From Hydrogenophaga pseudoflava (GTDB lineage: Bacteria; Pseudomonadota; Gammaproteobacteria; Burkholderiales; Burkholderiaceae_C): a DNA stretch of 64,000 bases. The stretch spans positions 148,675 to 212,674 of the forward strand of contig NZ_JAVHJP010000007.1 of assembly GCF_031020795.1 (NCBI RefSeq). The letters run 5' to 3'. The notes below the pieces were generated by a model. That model made no database searches, had not been told where the DNA came from, and saw only the letters and a program-made list of their open reading frames with translations. This document shows, one piece after another, positions 57,437 to 64,000 of the stretch; position 1 is the stretch's first letter, and each line of letters begins with the position of its first letter. The position numbers and the translations under genes are program-made.

Positions 57437-59454
57437 AGCGTGATCCCGTCGTCTGGGTCGAGGGCGGCCAGACGTGCGGTGCGCTGCAGGGCCGGGTCGA
57501 ACTGGTGGGGGAGGGGCAGGGGCGAGTCGTCGTCATCGAGCAGCGCCAGGTCATTGGTCAACGCGCCGAGTTCGGGTTGCGGCGTGGCCACTTCAATCAG
57601 CTCCGGCTGCAGGCGGGGACCGCCTGCATCGGCGGCCATGCCGGCCATGAACGCGGGTCTTGGTGCAGTCGTCGCCATCGGTACCGCCAGTCCGCGCCAG
57701 TCGTCCGCCCGCAGCGGTGGCGTATCGGGGTAGGACCCCGCCGTCAACACGGGTGGAGGCAATACGCGGCGGCGGAAGTTGGCGTCGGCGTAGTAGCGCA
57801 GCTTGCGTGCCTTGACCGGCGGCATGCTAGAAACCATCACCACCGCTTCGTCGGGCGGCAACTGCATCACTTCACCGGGGGTAAGCAGCGGGCGCGCCGT
57901 CTCCTGGCGCGAGACCATCAGGTGACCCAGCCAGGGTGCCAGCCGGTGGCCGGCGTAGTTGCGCTGGGCGCGCAGTTCGGTGGCCGTGCCCAGCGTCTCG
58001 GAAATGCGCTTGGCGGTGCGTTCGTCGTTGGTGGCGAAGGTCACCCGCACGTGGCAGTTGTCCAGGATCGAGTGGTTCTGGCCGTAGGCCTTGTCAATCT
58101 GGTTCAGGCTCTGCGCAATCAAAAAGCTGCGGATGCCGTACCCCGCCATGAAGGCCAGCGCGGTCTCGAAGAAGTCCAGCCGGCCCAGCGCCGGGAACTC
58201 GTCGAGCATCAGCAACAGCTTGTGTCGTCGCACGATGCCGTCCGATCCGTCCAGAGACTCGGTCAGCCGCCGTCCCACCTGATTCAGGATCAACCGGATC
58301 AACGGCTTGGTGCGGCTGATGTCCGAGGGTGGAACCACCAGGTACAGTGACACCGGGTGAGCGGTCGAGATTAGGTCGGCGATGCGCCAGTCGCAGCGCG
58401 AGGTGACTTCCGCCACCGTTGGGTCGCGGTACAGGCCCAGGAAGCTCATGGCCGTAGACAACACGCCCGAGCGCTCGTTCTCGCTCTTGTTGAGCACCTC
58501 GCGGGCGGCCGAGGCGACGACGGGGTGCGGGCGCCCTACTTGCTCGCCCGCCAGATGCGGCGTGCTCATCATCCGGTGCAGCGTCACCTCGAAAGGGCAG
58601 GCCGGATCGGACAGGAAATTGGCCACACCACGCAGCGTCTTGTCCTCGCCCGCATAGAGTACGTGCAGGATGGCGCCGACCAGCAGCGCGTGCGAAGTCT
58701 TCTCCCAATGATTGCGGCGCTCCAGTGCGCCTTCCGGGTCCACCAGGATGTCGGCGATGTTCTGCACGTCGCGCACCTCGTGCACACCACGCCGCACTTC
58801 CAGCAGCGGGTTGTAGGCGGCCGACCGGGCGTCCGTCGGGTTGAACAGCAGGCAGTGCGAGAAACGTGAGCGCCAGCCGGCCGTCAACTGCCAGTTCTCG
58901 CCCTTGATGTCGTGGATCACGGCCGAGCCGGGCCAGGACAGCAGCGTGGGCACCACCAGGCCGACACCCTTGCCCGAACGTGTGGGCGCAAACGCGAGTA
59001 CGTGCTCCGGCCCGTCATGGCGCAGGTACTGCCAGCCATGTTGTCCAAGCAACACGCCGGACGGGCGGTTCAGCCCGGCACGCCGAACGTCATCGACTGT
59101 TGCCCAGCGGGCAGTTCCGTAGGTGGTGACCAGTCGCGACTGCCGCGAGCGCCAGACCGACATGCCCACCGCTACGCCCACTGAGGCCAGGCCGCTGCCG
59201 CCTGCTATCGCGCCGCCCACGTCGAAGACATCGGGTGCGTAGGCGTCGAAGAAGAACCACCATTCGAACAGACGCCAGGGGTGGTAGACCGGCGAGCCGA
59301 AGACCTCGAACCACGGAGTGCCCAGGCGTGCCTGATGGCCCAGCGCCGCAGCGGTCCACTGGGTCGCACCCCACACGCCGATCACGACGACGCCCAGCAC
59401 CGCCGCGATTTGACCGTAGAGAACCCCCTGGTGGCTTGCGCCTTGAGCCTGCAC
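57433..59454 (-). CDS. traG: Type IV coupling protein TraG (VirD4-like)
   Basis: A 673-residue inner-membrane ATPase that links the relaxosome to the mating channel. Two membrane helices at the N terminus (about residues 12-30 and 65-90), Walker A P-T-R-S-G-K-G with Lys162, and Walker B L-L-M-L-D-E-F-P-A-L-G-R-L. The GTG at 59454 with a GGAGG site a few bases upstream is the best start; the longer frame upstream is not conserved-looking. First gene of the traG-trb operon. Confidence 0.93.
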   Translation of the reverse strand: MQAQGASHQGVLYGQIAAVLGVVVIGVWGATQWTAAALGHQARLGTPWFEVFGSPVYHPWRLFEWWFFFDAYAPDVFDVGGAIAGGSGLASVGVAVGMSVWRSRQSRLVTTYGTARWATVDDVRRAGLNRPSGVLLGQHGWQYLRHDGPEHVLAFAPTRSGKGVGLVVPTLLSWPGSAVIHDIKGENWQLTAGWRSRFSHCLLFNPTDARSAAYNPLLEVRRGVHEVRDVQNIADILVDPEGALERRNHWEKTSHALLVGAILHVLYAGEDKTLRGVANFLSDPACPFEVTLHRMMSTPHLAGEQVGRPHPVVASAAREVLNKSENERSGVLSTAMSFLGLYRDPTVAEVTSRCDWRIADLISTAHPVSLYLVVPPSDISRTKPLIRLILNQVGRRLTESLDGSDGIVRRHKLLLMLDEFPALGRLDFFETALAFMAGYGIRSFLIAQSLNQIDKAYGQNHSILDNCHVRVTFATNDERTAKRISETLGTATELRAQRNYAGHRLAPWLGHLMVSRQETARPLLTPGEVMQLPPDEAVVMVSSMPPVKARKLRYYADANFRRRVLPPPVLTAGSYPDTPPLRADDWRGLAVPMATTAPRPAFMAGMAADAGGPRLQPELIEVATPQPELGALTNDLALLDDDDSPLPLPHQFDPALQRTARLAALDPDDGITL

Positions 59455-59698
59455 CTTGACCTCCGATCCAGTGGCCCGCCATACGGGGCCGTTCGCGCGG
59501 CACGAAGCTGTGTCGCACGCATGAGGATCAAGGCTGGCTATCGGTGGGTCAAAGTCCGAAATCGACAGGCTCGCAGCTCGGCCTGCAAGAATGCAAGTGG
59601 CAGCGTGCCGCCGCGTGTCAGGGCCCCTTGCCGCGCTGCAAGTAGTACAGCGCCTATGCACGAAATACGCGTCACCGAGTGTGGCGACGAGCGCAAGT

Positions 59699-59968
59699 TC
59701 AGAACTTGGGCGATTCCTTAGGTGGGTTGTACGGCACCTTGCCGTCCCCGAAAAATCGCCGTTTCGTGGCCTCGGCCACGCGGTCGCAAAGTTCGTCGCC
59801 CAGCTTGGTGCGCTCGGTCTTGCACTGCTCTCGCAGCAGCTTCAACCGTTCTGGATCGGCCATCAACGATTCCAGCGAATCGGTGGGCTGCGGCTTGCCG
59901 CAGGCCGACAGCAGCAAAGCTGCGGCGGCGACCACCAAGGTTGCGGTCAAGTTTTGAAGCTTTCTCAT
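59699..59968 (-). CDS. Entry-exclusion lipoprotein (TrbK/EexN-like)
   Basis: An 89-residue lipoprotein. A short signal ends in a lipobox (L-S-A-C near residues 20-23), followed by a conserved-looking segment with D-P-E-R-L-K-L-L-R-E-Q-C-K and L-C-D-R-V-A-E-A. This fits the TrbK/EexN entry-exclusion family, which prevents repeated uptake of the element. Its ATG overlaps the stop of the LysR gene (ATGA), and GGAG precedes it. 244 bases separate it from traG. Confidence 0.8.
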   Translation of the reverse strand: MRKLQNLTATLVVAAAALLLSACGKPQPTDSLESLMADPERLKLLREQCKTERTKLGDELCDRVAEATKRRFFGDGKVPYNPPKESPKF

Positions 59969-60897
59969 GTGCTACTCCCTGGCAATCTGTCCAACGCGTC
60001 GTCAGTCGCCCGACCGGGCGCAGCGACACGGGCTCTTTCCACGAAACGTCGCAAGGTCTCAGACGGGGTGCCGATGCGGTGGATCAGGTAGGTGGTCAAC
60101 ATCGGTGTGCGGCCAGCCAGCGGCCTTGTGACGATCTCCGGATGGCTGCAGGTCGAAACATGAGCCTCGGTCGAGAAGCCCAGACCGTAGCCTGCTGCTA
60201 CCAGGGTCACCATCAGCTCTTGGCTGGTGACCTTCTCGGCTACGATGGGTTCGCGATCCGTTGCGCGCAGCACGCGTGCCATCTGGCGGCTGCAGCCCTC
60301 GCACACCTCGGGGTCGCAAAGCACCAGCGGATAGCGCAGCACTTCATCCAGAGGCAGCGTCTTGTGAGCCAACAGCGGGTGGCGCGATGGCACGGCCACG
60401 ACCATCGGATCGTTCCACACTGGTATGGCAAGGAGTGTTTCACCAACTTCCGATGAGTGGGAGAACCCGGCGTCGTACAAGTCGGCTTCGAGGCCTCTGA
60501 TCTGCTGTGACAGCGGAACCTCGTAAAGCCGGATCTCCGTATCTGGTTCTTCCTCACGGCAACACGATAGCAATGCTGTGAAGCGGGCCTGCGAGATGCC
60601 TTCGGACAAGGCGATGCGTAGCTGCCCTTGATACCCGGCCGACACGGCCCGAACACTGTCGCGCGCCTGGGTCAGCGCTACGAACACGCGCGGCACGTGA
60701 TCCATGAAGACCTGACCCGCACGGGTCAGACGCGTGCTGCGCGTGTTGCGGTCGAAGAGGCGGACCCCCAGCTCTCCTTCCAGTTCCTTGATCGCTCTCG
60801 AAAGTGGCGATTGCTCAATGTGAAGCTTCTCGGCGGCTCTGGCGAAATGCAGTTCCTGAGCGACCGCCAAGAAGCACCGAAGGTGCCTCAGTTCCAT
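59965..60897 (-). CDS. LysR-family regulator upstream of traG
   Basis: A 310-residue regulator with the N-terminal winged helix (L-R-H-L-R-C-F-L-A-V-A-Q-E-L-H-F-A-R-A-A near residues 3-22) and the periplasmic-binding-like LysR substrate domain. It overlaps the TrbK-like gene by ATGA and points toward traG. A LysR-type gene at this spot recurs in Tn4371-like elements, so it is more likely a transfer regulator than a regulator of the nearby catabolic cargo; I am not certain of this. Confidence 0.87.
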   Translation of the reverse strand: MELRHLRCFLAVAQELHFARAAEKLHIEQSPLSRAIKELEGELGVRLFDRNTRSTRLTRAGQVFMDHVPRVFVALTQARDSVRAVSAGYQGQLRIALSEGISQARFTALLSCCREEEPDTEIRLYEVPLSQQIRGLEADLYDAGFSHSSEVGETLLAIPVWNDPMVVAVPSRHPLLAHKTLPLDEVLRYPLVLCDPEVCEGCSRQMARVLRATDREPIVAEKVTSQELMVTLVAAGYGLGFSTEAHVSTCSHPEIVTRPLAGRTPMLTTYLIHRIGTPSETLRRFVERARVAAPGRATDDALDRLPGSST

Positions 60898-61151
60898 GGA
60901 TTTCCCTGAATGTTTTCATTTTTCTCAAATGCCTGTTGCTCCGACAGTGATGTGGCCCACCAGAGGACTACATCAAACACGTCTGGTTTGAGTACGCAGC
61001 AGCCTCGCGGAAGTTCGCGTTCTTGGCGTCCTTGGGCCAAGCTGAGCGCACTACAACGGGACTGAATGCGCAGTCATCACGGTTGATGGCTGTCCTTTCT
61101 GATCGTGACCGCGTCTGAATTGGACAGTGCTCAGATGATGCCGAAGTCATT
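60898..61151. other. Non-coding gap between the LysR gene and the cargo
   Basis: A 254-base stretch without a gene I can support. A plus-strand open stretch (60951-61122) lacks a start codon. A short minus-strand frame (60968-61162) has no ribosome site or family resemblance. It probably marks the joint between the transfer module and the cargo. Confidence 0.4.
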
Positions 61152-61397
61152 TCATGTGTCACCTGCGTTCGTGGCCACGGTCTTTGAGACGAGATAGAGG
61201 ACCAGCGGACGTACCAAGACGACGCATGCGAAGGCCACTGGCATGGCGATTACGTAGGTACTCAGTACCCGTTGAATGAACTGGGTGTCAACTCCGGTGT
61301 TGATGGCCGTTAGGAGCAGACACATCATGAAGGCAATGATGGTTGCCATGTAGAACGCAAACGCGAGAGAACTAAATTTGTATGGAAGCTTTCTCAT
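61152..61397 (-). CDS. DUF2798 small membrane protein
   Basis: An 81-residue protein with two membrane helices (about residues 10-32 and 44-70) and the R-K-L-P-Y-K-F-S-S-L-A-F-A-F-Y-M start that fits DUF2798. It is divergent from the Rieske gene. Function unknown. The ATG at 61397 is the only good start. Confidence 0.72.
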   Translation of the reverse strand: MRKLPYKFSSLAFAFYMATIIAFMMCLLLTAINTGVDTQFIQRVLSTYVIAMPVAFACVVLVRPLVLYLVSKTVATNAGDT

Positions 61398-61470
61398 GCT
61401 GTAGAGGGCCTTCGCCCTAGGTGGTTGCTGAGACAAAGAGACTGGCAGAGGCAGTGGTAAGGGATAACCC

Positions 61471-61503
61471 TTGAAAAAATACTTAGATATCGAAGTATAC
61501 TTC
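61471..61503 (+). promoter_or_regulatory. Candidate promoter and operator of the oxygenase gene
   Basis: TTGAAA (61471-61476) and TATACT (61496-61501) resemble -35 and -10 elements with a long 19-base spacer. The -10 lies inside a perfect 12-base palindrome GAAGTATACTTC (61492-61503), a likely regulator site. The ribosome site AGGAGA follows at 61538. Confidence 0.4.
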
Positions 61504-61548
61504 AACGCAGTGCCTCCTTGCACTTTCCCATCCTTACAGGAGATTTCC

Positions 61549-62880
61549 ATGATTACGCATGAAGAAAACGATCTGCTGTGCCGTGTTGAAAACGGTGCAC
61601 CCATGGGGCAACTGATGCGCCGGCATTGGGTTCCTATCTGTCTAATCGAAGAGGTCTCCGAGCCAGATGGGACGCCCGTCAAAGCCCGCATCCTCGGAGA
61701 AGATCTCGTGGTTTTCCGAAACACGGACGGCGAAGTTGGTGTGATGGATGAATACTGTCCTCACCGCAGGGCATCGCTCGTGTTTGGCCGCAACGAAGAG
61801 GGTGGTCTTCGCTGTCTCTATCACGGATGGAAGATGGATGTGAGCGGCAACGTAACGGAAATGTCTTCCGAGCCCGAGGCCAGTGGCATGCTGGAGAAGG
61901 TCAAGCACAAGGCCTATCCGACCAAGGAGTGGGGTGGTTTCGTCTGGGCCTACATGGGGCCGGCTGAGACCATGCCGGAGTTCGAGCCTCCCCGTTGGGC
62001 GCCCACGGCGGACACGCGTGTGAGCGTTGCCAAGGTGATCATTCCTGTGAACTGGGCTCAGATCCTTGAAGGTGCGATTGACTCTGCCCACAGCTCGAGT
62101 CTGCACAGCTCGGACATGGTCCCTGCGCGTGTCGATGGTGCCAAAGCCACGGACAAAAACTGGTTGCGCCCCTCGACCGACAAAGCGCCGCGGATGCAAG
62201 TGCAGCGCGCCAGCTTCGGATTCCGTTACGCTGCGGTGCGACGGCCGATCTTCAACGCGCAGACGCACGACTATGTGCGTACGACGGTTTTCGTTGCGCC
62301 ATGGACGGTGCTGATCCCGCCCAACAACTTGTACAACGTGGCGAACGTGAATGTGCCGGTGGATGACACCAATACCTGCTTCTACTTCATTGGTTGGGGT
62401 CATCCGTCGCAGACCCCGGAGACGGCGACCTGGCGCAAGTTCCTGGGCCAGACCGTGGGGGTGGACCTGGATGAGCAATACCGTCCGCTGCGCAACTACG
62501 AGAATCGCTTCTGGCAAGACCGTCAGGCGATGAAGAGCGGAAACTTCACGGGCATCTCCGGCATTCCGAATCAGGATATGGCCATGTGGATCACCATGGG
62601 GAAAATCGCCGATCGAAGCCACGACCGGCTGGGTGCCAGCGACATGGCCATCGTCGAGTTTCGCAAACAGATGGTGGACGCTGTTCAAGCTTTCCAGGCG
62701 ACAGGCGAGGCCATCGGAACCGGAGAGAAGCGCATCCCGAAAGAAGTGTGTTCGTTCCAGGGCGTCATTCCCAAGACAGTCGACTGGCGTACCCATGAAG
62801 TGAGCTACGTATGGCTTGAAGGTCAGGACAGTCCAGAGATGGATCGCTCCTACGTGGTGACAGAGGGGGCGAACGCTTGA
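61549..62880 (+). CDS. Phthalate-dioxygenase-like Rieske oxygenase, alpha subunit
   Basis: A 443-residue ring-hydroxylating oxygenase. The Rieske [2Fe-2S] ligands are Cys70, His72, Cys89 and His92; the mononuclear iron site fits D178-x2-H181-x4-H186. The sequence resembles phthalate 4,5-dioxygenase and related type IA oxygenases, which need a separate reductase; none is in the window. AGGAGA precedes the ATG. Its stop overlaps the start of the decarboxylase-like gene (TGATG). The substrate is probably a phthalate-like aromatic acid, but other aromatics are possible. Confidence 0.88.
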   Translation: MITHEENDLLCRVENGAPMGQLMRRHWVPICLIEEVSEPDGTPVKARILGEDLVVFRNTDGEVGVMDEYCPHRRASLVFGRNEEGGLRCLYHGWKMDVSGNVTEMSSEPEASGMLEKVKHKAYPTKEWGGFVWAYMGPAETMPEFEPPRWAPTADTRVSVAKVIIPVNWAQILEGAIDSAHSSSLHSSDMVPARVDGAKATDKNWLRPSTDKAPRMQVQRASFGFRYAAVRRPIFNAQTHDYVRTTVFVAPWTVLIPPNNLYNVANVNVPVDDTNTCFYFIGWGHPSQTPETATWRKFLGQTVGVDLDEQYRPLRNYENRFWQDRQAMKSGNFTGISGIPNQDMAMWITMGKIADRSHDRLGASDMAIVEFRKQMVDAVQAFQATGEAIGTGEKRIPKEVCSFQGVIPKTVDWRTHEVSYVWLEGQDSPEMDRSYVVTEGANA

Positions 62881-63869
62881 TGTCAAAGCTGCACATATCG
62901 GTCGCCATGGGCGACTACGACCGAAACCGTGCTCTGTACGACGGGCGTGTCCAGATCGATGGATGCGACCCGGTGTACATGTTGCTGAATCCCGAGGAGA
63001 TGTTTTTTCGGGCCATGCGGAGCCGGGATTTCGACATTACCGAGCTCTCCTTTTCAAGCTACCTGGTCAAGCACGCCAAAGGCGAGAGCCCTTATATCGC
63101 CGTGCCGGTTTTTCTGTCACGCGCCTTCCGGCATACCTCTATCTATGTTCGGAAGGACCGCATCAAAAAGCCTGAAGACCTCAAGGGCTGCCGTATTGGC
63201 GTGCCGGAGTATCAACTGACTGCGGTGGTTTGGGCACGGTCGATCTTGCAGGACGACTATGGCGTGAATCCCGAGGACGTGACCTGGGTCAGAGGCGGAA
63301 TCGACACGCCCGGACGTCCGGAGAAGATCAAACTGGATCTTCCTCCGGGCGTGACCATTGAGGCCGCTCCGGCAGGGCATACCATCTCCGACCTGCTCGA
63401 CAAAGGTGAGATCGATGCTTTCATCGCACCACGACCACCCAGCGGAGCGGCGTTGAGTAACCCAAATGTGGCTTGGCTGTTCGATGATCCGACTACGGTG
63501 GCAAAGGACTACTACCGGCGGACAGGCATCTTTCCCATCATGCACGTGGTGGGCATTCGCAAAGAGCTCGCAGAGCAGAACCGCTGGTTGCCGGCAGCCG
63601 TTTTCAAGGCCTTTGGTGAATCCAAGGCGAAGGCCTTGGAGCTCCTGGCGGATACCTCTGCCACCAAGGTAACGCTGCCGTTTGTGGAAGAACAGCTCAA
63701 GGCGGCACGTGAAACGCTTGGAAACGACTTCTGGTCATACGGGGTGGAGCCCAATCGAAAGACGATTGAAGCGTTCTTGCATCACCACCATGCGCAAGGC
63801 TTGTCGTGCAGAAAAGTGGGTTTGGATGAGCTCTTTCACCCGTCTACCTACGAGAGTTACAGCATCTGA
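62880..63869 (+). CDS. 4,5-dihydroxyphthalate-decarboxylase-like protein
   Basis: A 329-residue protein with a periplasmic-binding-protein-like fold and no signal peptide. It resembles the Pht5/4,5-dihydroxyphthalate decarboxylase family: an L-S-F-S-S-Y segment near residue 59, R-K-D-R-I-K-K-P-E-D-L-K-G-C-R-I-G-V-P-E-Y and I-D-A-F-I-A-P-R-P-P. It is coupled to the oxygenase gene, so the two likely act in sequence (ring oxidation, then decarboxylation), with a dehydrogenase still missing. Confidence 0.82.
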   Translation: MSKLHISVAMGDYDRNRALYDGRVQIDGCDPVYMLLNPEEMFFRAMRSRDFDITELSFSSYLVKHAKGESPYIAVPVFLSRAFRHTSIYVRKDRIKKPEDLKGCRIGVPEYQLTAVVWARSILQDDYGVNPEDVTWVRGGIDTPGRPEKIKLDLPPGVTIEAAPAGHTISDLLDKGEIDAFIAPRPPSGAALSNPNVAWLFDDPTTVAKDYYRRTGIFPIMHVVGIRKELAEQNRWLPAAVFKAFGESKAKALELLADTSATKVTLPFVEEQLKAARETLGNDFWSYGVEPNRKTIEAFLHHHHAQGLSCRKVGLDELFHPSTYESYSI

Positions 63870-64000
63870 GGCGCTCTTGCCCATGCAAGCAACCGAAGAT
63901 TGGTGACCTACTGCGCTTCAGTCGTATCCGTCCGGTCAACCCATCTTGAATGTGAGTTGAGAAGCGGGCATCGTCCCCACGATTGGAGGATCGTGGAGAC

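Larger units (their letters stand above)
43919..64000. mobile_element. Integrative and conjugative element, visible part
   Basis: This region holds a tyrosine integrase, an excisionase-like gene, a full RP4/Tn4371-type trb module with traG, entry-exclusion and regulatory genes, and catabolic cargo. Most of the trb genes on the minus strand overlap by ATGA, showing a single operon. The relaxase and the second att site are absent, so the element must continue to the right. The integrase sits at the same end as the 3' end of the trb operon. In Tn4371 proper, int lies at the opposite end, so this may be a mosaic. Confidence 0.85.

Noticed and set aside
60951..61122. A plus-strand open stretch with aromatic-rich translation between the LysR gene and the cargo
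   Set aside because: No start codon after the preceding in-frame stop; it may be a gene remnant, but no family is recognisable.

Overview
The window is GC-rich chromosomal DNA from a betaproteobacterium of the order Burkholderiales, most likely family Comamonadaceae and close to Hydrogenophaga in style. I judge this from overall protein similarity as I recognise it, from DUF3579 beside argF-argD, from the kynB-kynU-kynA order, and from a palindromic repeat of a kind I associate with this family inside a DUF58 gene. No rRNA, tRNA or CRISPR array was seen.

Positions 1 to about 43.9 kb look like ordinary chromosomal backbone. In order: a truncated TPR-like protein; a lipoprotein with two BamE-like repeats; an XRE regulator coupled to a DUF364 gene and divergent from a small membrane protein; a DUF898 membrane protein and an M48 protease; the tRNA hydroxylase trhP; aconitase; a DegP-like protease; a MoxR-DUF58-VWA set; a flavin monooxygenase and a Bug-type binding protein; a YcaQ-like protein; a copper-storage protein; the kynurenine operon; an iron-uptake feoA-feoB operon under a good candidate Fur box; a methyltransferase and tandem YkgJ proteins; argF and argD; rpsT; murJ; a SirB1 protein; a three-gene operon of DJ-1-like and cysteine-hydrolase proteins; purM; a tightly overlapping perM-hda-HAD-pcnB-folK run; pdxH; a ChaC-like enzyme; and an OmpA-domain protein closed by a strong terminator.

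From about 43.9 kb to the right edge lies an integrative and conjugative element, of which only one end is visible. It starts with a tyrosine integrase and a convergent excisionase-like gene. A Tn4371/RP4-like mating-pair formation and coupling module follows on the minus strand (traG, a CopG-like gene, trbB, C, D, E, J, L, F, G, I, DUF2274), with an entry-exclusion lipoprotein and a LysR regulator upstream of traG. Past these is lower-GC cargo: a small DUF2798 membrane protein, a phthalate-dioxygenase-like Rieske oxygenase and a dihydroxyphthalate-decarboxylase-like protein. The relaxase and the other att site are not in the window.

The most interesting point is an IS110-family (IS1111-type) insertion exactly between the trbJ stop and the trbL start. 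It has 14-bp subterminal inverted repeats, and it appears to have separated trbL from its ribosome-binding site. Its non-coding 3' end can form a perfect 13-bp stem closing a 40-nt loop. That loop carries a 9-nt match to one target flank and a 4-nt match to the other, as expected for a bridge RNA (seekRNA).
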